Positions 1-6,152 of a DNA stretch of 6,953 nt are shown one piece after another. Made by a program: the position numbers and the translations under genes. The stretch's first letter is position 1; each line of letters opens with the position of its first letter. The DNA is taken from the NCBI GenBank assembly GCA_003554665.1, contig PWGY01000211.1, positions 1 to 6,953 of the forward strand. Reading direction: 5' to 3'. The notes below the pieces were generated by a model that ran no database searches, was not told the origin of the DNA, and worked only from the letters and a program-made list of their open reading frames with translations. The DNA comes from Bacteroidales bacterium. Its GTDB lineage: Bacteria > Bacteroidota > Bacteroidia > Bacteroidales > UBA7960.

Positions 1-4
1 AGTG

Positions 5-91
5 CGGAGAGAGAGGGATTCGAACCCCCGGAGGCTGTTACACCTCAACGGTTTTCAAGACCGCCGCAATCGACCACTCTGCCATCTCTCC
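5..91 (-). tRNA. tRNA-Ser, anticodon UGA
   Basis: Read on the minus strand, this folds as a class II tRNA. The acceptor stem pairs GGAGAGA (85-91) with TCTCTCC (6-12), with discriminator G at position 5. The anticodon arm GCGGT-CTTGAAA-ACCGT places anticodon TGA at 55-57, which reads UCA serine codons. A long variable arm follows, and the T arm has the TTCGAAT loop. The long variable arm, the G discriminator and the UGA anticodon together identify serine. The 3' CCA is not encoded, because the bases after the discriminator read CAC, so CCA would be added by nucleotidyltransferase. The T stem contains one G-U wobble. Confidence 0.97.
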
Positions 92-95
92 GGTG

Positions 96-125
96 CAAAA
101 GTACAAAATATTTTTTTCGGCGCAA
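96..125 (-). promoter_or_regulatory. Putative promoter for tRNA-Ser (Bacteroidota type)
   Basis: On the minus strand TACTTTTG (96-103) matches the Bacteroidota -7 consensus TAnnTTTG exactly. A TTG at 123-125 lies at about the right distance for a -33 element, with a spacer of roughly 19 nt. The box ends only 4 bp before the mature 5' end of the tRNA, so transcription may begin at or next to the first tRNA base. This call rests on consensus matching only. Confidence 0.55.
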
Positions 126-211
126 CAATAATCCGTGTTAAGCCCCATATTTACCGAAGGTGTCTGGAAAACAATAGCCCATGCAAATGCTGATGGCTTA
201 GCCAAAAACTG

Positions 212-219
212 TATTTTTG
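212..219 (+). promoter_or_regulatory. Putative -7 box upstream of the glycosyltransferase gene
   Basis: TATTTTTG matches the Bacteroidota -7 element TAnnTTTG exactly and lies 22 bp before the ATG at 242. The predicted transcript start would be near 223, leaving a 5' leader of about 20 to 28 nt. No clear TTTG -33 element is seen at the usual spacing, so the promoter is uncertain. Confidence 0.4.
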
Positions 220-241
220 AAATTCAGGCAAAACTCATGAT

Positions 242-1273
242 ATGGATAATATGAAAACGGCGGTTGTGGTTCTGAACTGGAACGGACGTCACCTATTGGA
301 GCGTTTTCTCCCTGACCTGGTTCGTTATACTCCGCAGGAGGTTGAAATCATTGTTGCTGACAATGCTTCGACAGACGATTCACTGCCTTTTCTGGCATCA
401 TATTATCCAGACATGCGTGTTGTCAGGCTTTCTGAAAATTACGGCTATGCAGGCGGGTACAACCGGGCACTGAAAGAGGTGGAAGCTGATCTTTATGTGC
501 TGCTGAACTCTGACATTGCTGTGACGGAAAACTGGCTGGATCCCTGTATCCGGAAGCTGCAGAAGAGTCCGGAAATGGCCGCCTGTCAACCAAAAATCCG
601 GTCGCTGGAAAAGCCAGGCCATTTTGAGTATGCCGGAGCATCAGGTGGGTTTCTGGATTACCTGGGCTTTCCGTTTTGCCGTGGGCGTATTTTTGACTAC
701 GTTGAAAAAGACACCGGGCAGTATGACGATGAAACGGATGTATTCTGGGCCAGCGGTGCGGCCTTATTCATTAAGTCTGCGGTGTTTCACGAAGTTGGGG
801 GCTTTGAAGAAAGCTTTTTTGCCCATATGGAGGAAATTGATCTTTGCTGGAGGCTGCAAAACGAAGATTACCGGATTGGGGTATGCCCCGGTTCTGTTGT
901 ATATCACCTGGGCGGGGCATCCCTTCCCGCTTCCAGTCCCCGGAAAACTTTTTTGAACTTTCGCAACAGTTTATGGATGCTGGCCAGGAACCTCCCTGCC
1001 AGGAAATTCTATCCCTGGTTGCTGATGCGTTTCATGTTGGATGAAGCAGCTTTGGTAAGGTTTCTGCTGCAGGGGCGATTCGGAAGTTTTTTCGCGGTTA
1101 TCCGTGCTCAGCTCGCAATGTGGATTAAACTGCCTGAACTCCGCAGACAAAGCCGGGGGATCCGATCACTGCCGGCTCCCCTTTACCGAAAAAGCATTGT
1201 AGCGGAGTTTTATCTACGCGGAAAGAAGCGATTCTCCGATTTGCTTTTCAGCGCTTCCAGTGCCAAACGATAA
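242..1273 (+). CDS. Family 2 glycosyltransferase (rhamnosyltransferase-like)
   Basis: This predicted cytoplasmic or membrane-associated enzyme transfers a sugar from a nucleotide-sugar donor, probably during cell-surface polysaccharide or lipopolysaccharide synthesis. The N-terminal GT-A fold begins with VVVLNWNG (8-15) and the nucleotide-binding stretch IIVADNASTD (36-45, D40). The metal-binding DxD-type motif is NSD (89-91). FWASGAALF (168-176) and the acceptor-side FFAHMEEIDLCWR (192-204) carry the acidic residues where the family has its catalytic base. This arrangement is typical of WbbL-like members. The C-terminal part (about 235-320) is rich in aromatic and basic residues and could lie along the membrane, but no clear transmembrane span is seen. 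The length, 343 residues, is normal. An in-frame ATG at 251 is an equally good start, as neither has a Shine-Dalgarno sequence. The 3' end overlaps aroQ on the other strand by 64 bp. Donor and acceptor cannot be told from sequence. Confidence 0.9.
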   Translation: MDNMKTAVVVLNWNGRHLLERFLPDLVRYTPQEVEIIVADNASTDDSLPFLASYYPDMRVVRLSENYGYAGGYNRALKEVEADLYVLLNSDIAVTENWLDPCIRKLQKSPEMAACQPKIRSLEKPGHFEYAGASGGFLDYLGFPFCRGRIFDYVEKDTGQYDDETDVFWASGAALFIKSAVFHEVGGFEESFFAHMEEIDLCWRLQNEDYRIGVCPGSVVYHLGGASLPASSPRKTFLNFRNSLWMLARNLPARKFYPWLLMRFMLDEAALVRFLLQGRFGSFFAVIRAQLAMWIKLPELRRQSRGIRSLPAPLYRKSIVAEFYLRGKKRFSDLLFSASSAKR

Positions 1274-1656
1274 CCTTCTGCTCCGAATCCTGAAATGCTT
1301 CCGATGCAATTCGGGGCAATAAATGAGTGGTGCCGGAATTCCTCCCTGTTAAATACATTGCTGAGATGTACCTCAATCACGTCTGTGTTGATGGCCCGGA
1401 TGGTGTCTCCCAGTGCAACAGAAGTGTGTGTATACGCACCGGCATTCAGTATGATGCCGTCGTACCGGCCATCTGCTTCCTGAAGGCGGTCAATCAGCTC
1501 TCCTTCAATGTTGCTTTGGAAATAATCAATGGTGGCCGAGGGGAAGTCGCCCTTCAGGGCCTTCAGGATTTGGTCAAAGGATTCATCACCGTATATGCCG
1601 GGTTCTCTTTTGCCCAGAAGATTCAGGTTTGGTCCGTTTATGATCAGTGCTTTCAT
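1210..1656 (-). CDS. aroQ: 3-dehydroquinate dehydratase, type II
   Basis: This enzyme converts 3-dehydroquinate to 3-dehydroshikimate, the third step of the shikimate pathway to aromatic amino acids and chorismate. Type II enzymes are cytoplasmic dodecamers. At 148 residues it has the family's normal length. The N-terminal signature NGPNLNLLGKREPGIYG (7-23) carries R17 and the catalytic Y22 on the flexible active-site lid. QSN and EGELID follow at 47-56. N71 and H77 (NAGAYTHTS) bind substrate, and H97 in EVHLSN (95-100) is the expected catalytic histidine. The C-terminal ISGFGAEGYRLAL (121-133) is also conserved. No key residue is missing. The last 21 codons overlap the end of the glycosyltransferase gene on the opposite strand. 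The ATG at 1654-1656 gives exactly the expected N-terminus. Confidence 0.97.
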   Translation of the reverse strand: MKALIINGPNLNLLGKREPGIYGDESFDQILKALKGDFPSATIDYFQSNIEGELIDRLQEADGRYDGIILNAGAYTHTSVALGDTIRAINTDVIEVHLSNVFNREEFRHHSFIAPNCIGSISGFGAEGYRLALEALKSKSENRFFPRR

Positions 1657-1829
1657 CTATTGCCAGCTTCTTGCCCGGCGGGCATCAGGTATTTGTATGA
1701 GGCCCCGGGGAGTTTGTGTGATTGCTTGCTGTATCTCAAGTTTACGCAATATACACTTTTTTCCTGAGAGTTTAAAGCCATCAGGCCCGGATTGCTTACG
1801 ATTTGAATGGTTATAGATAAAAAATTACG
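1657..1829. other. Intergenic stretch between divergent aroQ and the thiamine receptor unit
   Basis: This stretch, with the riboswitch leader that follows it, forms the only gene-free region longer than 300 bp (1657-1997). I see no convincing gene here. The minus-strand reading frame running through it and the riboswitch has no recognisable protein features. A possible aroQ -7 box, TATATTGC on the minus strand at 1746-1753, differs from TAnnTTTG at two of the six defined positions and is weak. Confidence 0.4.
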
Positions 1830-1837
1830 TATCTTTG
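1830..1837 (+). promoter_or_regulatory. Putative promoter -7 box for the riboswitch/receptor transcript
   Basis: TATCTTTG matches the Bacteroidota -7 consensus TAnnTTTG exactly. The predicted start near 1841 falls just before the first bases of the riboswitch P1 strand (1844), which is where a riboswitch leader should begin. The nearest TTTG (1802-1805) is 24 bp upstream, a few bases further than usual, so the -33 element is doubtful. Confidence 0.6.
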
Positions 1838-1843
1838 CAATAC

Positions 1844-1934
1844 TTATCAATAAATAGGGGTGCCCTAAATGACGGGCTGAGATCAAACCCATTGAACCTG
1901 ATCCGGGTAATTCCGGCGAAGGGAGGGAGGATAA
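1844..1934 (+). promoter_or_regulatory. TPP riboswitch (THI box)
   Basis: This RNA leader binds thiamine pyrophosphate and normally lowers expression of the downstream gene when the cofactor is plentiful. The conserved core is complete. GGGGTGCCC (1857-1865) begins it, P2 pairs GGGT (1858-1861) with ACCC (1887-1890), and P3 pairs GCCC (1862-1865) with GGGC (1874-1877). The pyrimidine-sensing CTGAGA is at 1877-1882. The pyrophosphate-binding arm has CCTGAT (1897-1902), CCGG/CCGG pairing (1903-1906 with 1913-1916), and ends in GGCGAAGGGA (1915-1924). P3 is short, without the extra P3a arm. P1 is unusual: the best outer pairing is TTATC (1844-1848) with GATAA (1930-1934), separated from the core by unpaired bases on both sides. 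The leader lies 63 bp before the receptor start codon. Confidence 0.95.
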
Positions 1935-1935
1935 A

Positions 1936-1972
1936 CAAATGACGGCTTTTTACTCCTATTTGCCGTTGATTG
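1936..1972 (+). promoter_or_regulatory. Hairpin after the riboswitch, possible expression platform
   Basis: ACGGC (1942-1946) pairs with GCCGT (1962-1966). Two G-U pairs and a CAA/TTG extension beyond one A-A mismatch lengthen the stem around a 15-nt loop. The sequence after it (TTTAATAAAATAAA) is AT-rich but has only a short T run, so it would be a weak intrinsic terminator. The loop contains CTCCT (1953-1957 region), which could instead pair with GGGAG near the riboswitch 3' edge, giving a possible switching partner. Which structure carries the regulation is inference. Confidence 0.4.
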
Positions 1973-1997
1973 TTTAATAAAATAAATCAAATTAGTT

Positions 1998-4430
1998 ATG
2001 CGTAAAATTGCAATGCTGCTGGCTTTGTGCCTTGTGGGCCCATTGTATGCAGTCGGACAGTATTCTGTCAGCGGAAAGGTAATGGACGGAAGCAACGACC
2101 GTACCCTTCCGGGTGCACATGTGGTGCTCAAAGGAAGTTTCAAGGGTGTGTTTACCGATCGTAACGGGGCATTTGTTCTGGAAGATCTGGAGAAGGATGA
2201 TTATGTGATTGAGGTCAGTTTTTTAGGCTACGATCGCAAAGAAATCAGCATCAGCCTGGAGGATGACCTTGATCTGGATGTCTACCTTGAACCGCGTGCC
2301 ACACTTACCGAGGAGGTTGTGGTCTCCGCTTTGAGGGCAGGGGGGAGGACCCCGGTTACTTTTACTGACCTGGATATTGAGGATCTGGCACCAAAAAATC
2401 TGGGGCAGGATCTTCCCATGCTGCTTTCTCAAACCCCCTCGCTGATCACCAGTTCGGATGCAGGATCCGGGGTTGGTTATACCTGGATGAATATCAGGGG
2501 CAGCGACCAGTCGAGGATTAACATTACTATGAACGGGATTCCTCTCAATGACCAGGAATCACATGGTGTCTGGTGGGTGAATATGCCTGATATTGTGTCT
2601 TCAGTGGATAATCTTCAGGTACAACGGGGTGTAGGGCTCAGTACACATGGGGCAGGAGCCTTTGGGGCCACCATTAATCTTCAGACCACCGGATTGCGCG
2701 AAGATGCTTACGCGGAGATCAATTCTTCGGCCGGATCATTCAACACCCTTAAAAATACCGTAAGTTTTGGTACGGGTCTGATGAACGACAAATGGGTGTT
2801 CGACGGCCGTTTATCCAGAATTGAGTCAGATGGCTATATAGACCGGGCCACAGCAGACCTGAAATCATTTTACCTTTCCGGGGGATACCACACTGACAAT
2901 ACCGTAATCAAAGGGGTGGTTTTCTCCGGGCAGGAAACCACCTACCAGGCATGGAATGGGGTTCCTTCAGGTAAGTTAGAAGAAAACAGGACCTTTAACC
3001 CGTCAGGCATGTATCATGATGCTGAAGGGAATGTGCAGTTTTACGACAATGAAACAGACAACTACCAGCAGGATCATTACCAGCTACACTTTTCGCGGAA
3101 TCTTACCTCCGGGCTGGTGGCGAACACTTCATTGTTCTATGTATATGGGCGTGGATATTACGAGCAATTTCGGGAGAATGAACGTTTCAGCAGTTACGGG
3201 CTTCCGTCGGTTGAGGTCGGTGATGAAGTAATAGATCGAAGTGACCTGGTGCGCAGACGCTGGCTGGACAATCATTTTTACGGGTTAACCTACTCGCTGA
3301 ACTACAACAATTATGATGGGCTGGAAGTGGTGCTTGGTGGCGGATACAATGAATATGACGGTGATCACTTCGGGGAGATCATCTGGGCCCGGTATGCCAA
3401 ACATGCTGATATCCGTGATCGTTATTATGACAATAACGGATTTAAAAAAGACTTCAACACCTTTGCAAAGGCAACACTGGAGGTTTTGCCCAATGTGCAT
3501 GCATTTGCTGACCTGCAGTACCGGTATGTTTCTTACAGCTTCCTGGGGCAGGCCTGGGTGCATGAAGAAATTGTACCCCTGCAGCAAAAAGAGCATTTTA
3601 ACTTTTTTAACCCCAAGGCAGGGATTTCCTATGAGATCAATCCCCGCAACACCATGTATCTCTTTGGTGGAATCGGTAACAGGGAACCCGTTCGTCGTGA
3701 CTTTACGGAATCTTCGCCTGAAAGCCGTCCGACCCACGAAACCCTGAGAAATGTGGAGCTGGGATACGAATATTCGGGAAAGCACAGCAGGATGGGATTC
3801 AATTTTTATCTGATGGACTACGACAATCAGTTGATCCTCACCGGTGAGATCAATGATGTGGGTGGGTTTGCCCGCACCAATATAGACGATAGCTACCGGA
3901 TGGGTGTTGAAGTGGAGGGCGCCTACAGATTCAACGATATGCTTGACTGGTCTGGAAACCTGGCGCTCAGCAGAAATAAAATAGCACTTTTTGAAGAGCA
4001 TTCTGACAAATATGACGAAGAGTGGAACTGGGTTGGTTATGATGTAAGTACCTATGAGGATACGGATATTGCGTTCTCGCCTTCGGTGGTCGGTGCCAGT
4101 AACTTGCGGTTTTCACCTGTGACTGGTCTGGCGTTATCACTTGAAAGCAAATATGTGGGAGACCAGTATATTGATAACACCATGAGTCCTGACAGGAAAC
4201 TGGACGCTTATTTCATCAATGATTTAAGGGTCAATTATGTGGCGGAAATTCCGTTTCTGCGGGAGCTTGAAGTGATTTTTCAGGTAAACAATTTATTTGA
4301 TGTGGATTACGAAACAAATGCCTGGGTTTATAAGGGGGTGGTAGGAGATGAGGGTCTTGTATCCATTGATGACGGGTATTTTACCCAGGCCGGAAGGCAT
4401 TTTATGGCAGGATTGAATTTACGGTTTTAG
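1998..4430 (+). CDS. TonB-dependent outer-membrane receptor, probably for thiamine
   Basis: This protein is predicted to import a scarce ligand across the outer membrane using TonB-ExbB-ExbD energy. The TPP riboswitch in its leader points to thiamine, its phosphates or a precursor. A signal peptide covers residues 1 to about 20. A carboxypeptidase-D regulatory-like domain (about 22-100, starting YSVSGKV) is typical of Bacteroidota receptors. A TonB box candidate, EEVVVSA, lies at 105-111. The plug (about 115-232) contains MNIRGSDQSRINITMNGIPL (164-183) and the QVQRGVGLSTHGAGAFGATI segment (207-226). The rest is a 22-strand-type barrel rich in aromatic and alternating residues, and it ends in LNLRF with the terminal Phe used for outer-membrane assembly. 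At 810 residues it is a normal length and uninterrupted. No SusD partner, PnuT-type permease or thiamine kinase lies next to it. A terminator follows directly. The ligand is inferred from the riboswitch, not from the protein. Confidence 0.93.
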   Translation: MRKIAMLLALCLVGPLYAVGQYSVSGKVMDGSNDRTLPGAHVVLKGSFKGVFTDRNGAFVLEDLEKDDYVIEVSFLGYDRKEISISLEDDLDLDVYLEPRATLTEEVVVSALRAGGRTPVTFTDLDIEDLAPKNLGQDLPMLLSQTPSLITSSDAGSGVGYTWMNIRGSDQSRINITMNGIPLNDQESHGVWWVNMPDIVSSVDNLQVQRGVGLSTHGAGAFGATINLQTTGLREDAYAEINSSAGSFNTLKNTVSFGTGLMNDKWVFDGRLSRIESDGYIDRATADLKSFYLSGGYHTDNTVIKGVVFSGQETTYQAWNGVPSGKLEENRTFNPSGMYHDAEGNVQFYDNETDNYQQDHYQLHFSRNLTSGLVANTSLFYVYGRGYYEQFRENERFSSYGLPSVEVGDEVIDRSDLVRRRWLDNHFYGLTYSLNYNNYDGLEVVLGGGYNEYDGDHFGEIIWARYAKHADIRDRYYDNNGFKKDFNTFAKATLEVLPNVHAFADLQYRYVSYSFLGQAWVHEEIVPLQQKEHFNFFNPKAGISYEINPRNTMYLFGGIGNREPVRRDFTESSPESRPTHETLRNVELGYEYSGKHSRMGFNFYLMDYDNQLILTGEINDVGGFARTNIDDSYRMGVEVEGAYRFNDMLDWSGNLALSRNKIALFEEHSDKYDEEWNWVGYDVSTYEDTDIAFSPSVVGASNLRFSPVTGLALSLESKYVGDQYIDNTMSPDRKLDAYFINDLRVNYVAEIPFLRELEVIFQVNNLFDVDYETNAWVYKGVVGDEGLVSIDDGYFTQAGRHFMAGLNLRF

Positions 4431-4450
4431 CAAATACCGGAAACCTGCAT

Positions 4451-4512
4451 AAAAAAACCACCACAAAGTTTCAAAGTGTGTAAAAAACTTTAACTTTGAT
4501 GGTGGTTTTTTT
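4451..4512 (+). terminator. Intrinsic terminator after the receptor gene
   Basis: Seven A residues plus CCACCA (4451-4463) pair with TGGTGG plus seven T residues (4500-4512). The stem continues through CAAAGTT (4464-4470) with AACTTTG (4492-4498) past a single bulged A (4499). An inner AAAGT/ACTTT pair (4473-4477 with 4487-4491) extends it to about 25 bp. The T tract follows the GC-rich part of the stem. The A tract on the other side would also let it stop transcription from the right, although no convergent gene is adjacent. Confidence 0.93.
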
Positions 4513-4606
4513 ATTAGCAGGGAAGCGCTTGTGGATGGTACAATGATAAAAGCCCGGGTTTTGGAATTCAATTATTTTTACACAATACATAATTATTTTG
4601 GTCATA

Positions 4607-5950
4607 ATGTCTGACAGCTCTGTTTTGTTGATTGATGACGATCCGGTGGTGCGTTCTTTGGTATCCGGGATTCTCAGTAAAAAAGGCTATGAGGTTTTTC
4701 TCGCCAAAACCGGGGAAGAGGGCTTGCGTTTGGTTGAGAAACATAAGCCAGATCTGGTGATTACCGATTTTCAAATGCCAGGCTTATCCGGAATAGACGT
4801 AGTGGAGGCCATAAAACGTGCCGGTCCGCATGTCCCTGTCATTGTGCTTACTGCTCACGGTGATACTGCACTGACCATTGAATCTATTCAGGCGGGGGCA
4901 TTTGATTTTATTGAAAAACCAATTAACCCCAGGGAGTTGCTTGAAACTGTAAAGAGCGGGCTGGAGTCTGTAGCCGCCTCAAGGAAAGCCTATGACTTAT
5001 TGCCAGATAACCAAACCCGGGAATCAGAATATAACCTGGTCGTAGGAAAAACTACGGCCATGCGGGAACTTTTTAAAACAATCGGTCGATTATCGCAAAG
5101 CCGGATGAATGTTATGGTTAACGGTGAAACCGGTTCCGGGAAAAACCGGCTTACTCAGTTGATCCACAAAGTTAGTCCGAACAGCGAAGAGCCTTTCGTT
5201 TATTTCAATTGCCGAAAGCTCGATGGATCCGGAGATTACCCGGATGCCGGAGATGATGTTCCTGATCATTTGCACGATCTTTTGGTTAAGAAGTACCGGG
5301 AGGCTGGCGATGGCAGCCTGATTTTGGATGAAATCGGAATGCTTCCCCTGGAAATGCAGCATACGTTGCAGGATATTTTAAGTGAGCATCTTTATGAAGG
5401 GAAATCCCTTAAGACAGGAAAACCCCGGGTTATTTCCCTTACAACGGGGCTTGCCGGTGAAATGGTTTGGGAAGGAAAATTTTTGCAGGATCTTTATTAC
5501 AACCTGAGCGTTTTTTCTTTGCATATTCCTCCGTTACGCAGGAGGAAAGAGGATATTCCAGAACTTGTCAAAAACCTTTTGCCCGAACTGAATTCCGAAC
5601 TGGGTCGTAATGTAAGTCTTGTGGGCGAAGGGGTTGTGTCCTATTTGCAAGCCTATGACTGGCCCGGGAATGTAAGGGAACTAAAAAACATTCTCATGCA
5701 GGCCCTTGCGCTCTCCTATGGAGAGGTGCTTGAAAAGAAATACATTCATATCCTTGAAGATGCAACAGATAAAGGTTTACGCGAATCTCCTGAGGATCGT
5801 GGAGCTGTGAGTCTTGCAGAGGTGGAAAAGGAGCATATTGCCCATGTGCTTGGACTGACCGGATGGAACAAGCAAGAGGCTGCCCGTACCCTTGGTATTA
5901 CCCGGCCCACATTAAATGCCAAAATTGAAAAGTATGGGTTAAGCAGATAG
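4607..5950 (+). CDS. NtrC-architecture response regulator with a degenerate AAA+ core
   Basis: This predicted two-component regulator has a receiver at about 1-120, with acidic pocket D10-D12, phosphoacceptor D54, T82 and K104 all present. The AAA+ domain spans about 140-375, and the Fis-type helix-turn-helix is in the last 41 residues (NKQEAARTLGITRPTLNAKI). Walker A (GETGSGK, 173-179, K179), Walker B (LILDEIG, D241-E242) and the sensor II motif WPGNVREL (352-359, R357) are kept. The GAFTGA loop that contacts sigma-54 is absent: the stretch from NC (201-202) to DEIG is about 3 residues shorter than in NtrC and is acidic there. The FRxDLYxRL arginine motif reads FLQDLYYNL (292-300), so both arginines are lost. 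Sensor I has SLTTG in place of the usual AATN/H. Phosphorylation-controlled DNA binding without sigma-54 activation is inferred. No histidine kinase is adjacent. ATG at 4607 is preferred over an in-frame TTG at 4598. Confidence 0.9.
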   Translation: MSDSSVLLIDDDPVVRSLVSGILSKKGYEVFLAKTGEEGLRLVEKHKPDLVITDFQMPGLSGIDVVEAIKRAGPHVPVIVLTAHGDTALTIESIQAGAFDFIEKPINPRELLETVKSGLESVAASRKAYDLLPDNQTRESEYNLVVGKTTAMRELFKTIGRLSQSRMNVMVNGETGSGKNRLTQLIHKVSPNSEEPFVYFNCRKLDGSGDYPDAGDDVPDHLHDLLVKKYREAGDGSLILDEIGMLPLEMQHTLQDILSEHLYEGKSLKTGKPRVISLTTGLAGEMVWEGKFLQDLYYNLSVFSLHIPPLRRRKEDIPELVKNLLPELNSELGRNVSLVGEGVVSYLQAYDWPGNVRELKNILMQALALSYGEVLEKKYIHILEDATDKGLRESPEDRGAVSLAEVEKEHIAHVLGLTGWNKQEAARTLGITRPTLNAKIEKYGLSR

Positions 5951-5970
5951 CTCTCCTGTTTGTTTTTGGG

Positions 5971-6012
5971 AAACGCCATTTGTAAAAAAAATTTACGAAT
6001 GGCGTTTTTTTT
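5971..6012 (+). terminator. Intrinsic terminator after the response regulator
   Basis: AAACGCCATT (5971-5980) pairs perfectly with AATGGCGTTT (5998-6007). After a T-G wobble the stem continues with GTAAA (5982-5986) and TTTAC (5992-5996), giving about 16 bp with a 5-nt A loop. A run of eight T residues (6005-6012) follows the GC-rich base. It begins 21 bp after the stop codon of the regulator. Confidence 0.94.
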
Positions 6013-6082
6013 GGCTACAGGCAAAAAAAATAATACTCAGGGTTGCAAAAAGTGCAGAAAAGGTAAAAAATAATCATGAAAA

Positions 6083-6115
6083 TTTGGTCAAAAACAAAAA
6101 AGTTTACTAAGTTTG
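6083..6115 (+). promoter_or_regulatory. Bacteroidota-type promoter for the small secreted protein
   Basis: TTTG at 6083-6086 (-33 element) and TAAGTTTG at 6108-6115 (-7 element, exact TAnnTTTG) are separated by 21 bp, close to the consensus spacing of the phylum's primary sigma factor. The predicted start is near 6119, giving a leader of about 32 nt. The stretch between the preceding terminator and this promoter (6013-6082) is A-rich with no gene seen. Confidence 0.72.
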
Positions 6116-6128
6116 AATAAGCAAAACA

Positions 6129-6152
6129 ATGTCAAGTAAAAAAAATTGACAT
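6129..6152 (+). repeat. Inverted repeat covering the start codon, with a six-codon upstream frame
   Basis: ATGTCAA (6129-6135) and TTGACAT (6146-6152) form a perfect 7-bp inverted repeat around a 10-nt A-rich spacer. The right arm includes the first two bases of the start codon at 6151, so an RNA hairpin would hide the start. As DNA it could be an operator. The left arm also begins a tiny frame, ATG at 6129 to TGA at 6147-6149, coding for six residues. It ends one base before the gene's ATG and is in a different frame. The function is unproven. Confidence 0.5.

Noticed and set aside
1327..1767. 146-codon plus-strand frame over aroQ
   Set aside because: It is the antisense shadow of aroQ, which has all its family motifs in the other strand.
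1653..1892. 79-codon minus-strand frame between aroQ and the receptor gene
   Set aside because: It runs antisense through the conserved riboswitch core, overlaps the aroQ start, and its product shows no recognisable features.
3285..4001. 238-codon frame antisense to the receptor gene
   Set aside because: It lies wholly inside the well-supported receptor gene, and its translation looks like a reverse-frame shadow, without a domain or start region.
4451..4512. Long inverted repeat as a mobile-element end
   Set aside because: Its position after a stop codon, stem-loop form and T tract explain it as a terminator. No transposase or target duplication is seen.
4590..4600. TTATTTTG as a -7 box for the response regulator
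   Set aside because: It mismatches the TA of TAnnTTTG and would leave almost no leader. No -33 element is at a suitable distance.
4598..4606. TTG at 4598 as the start of the response regulator
   Set aside because: ATG at 4607 places the receiver's first strand at the usual distance from the N-terminus. The three added residues bring nothing recognisable.
6001..6060. Possible sigma-54 promoter (TGGC at 6012-6015, TTGCA near 6043)
   Set aside because: The spacing between the two elements is far too long for -24/-12 boxes, and a good primary-sigma promoter lies downstream.
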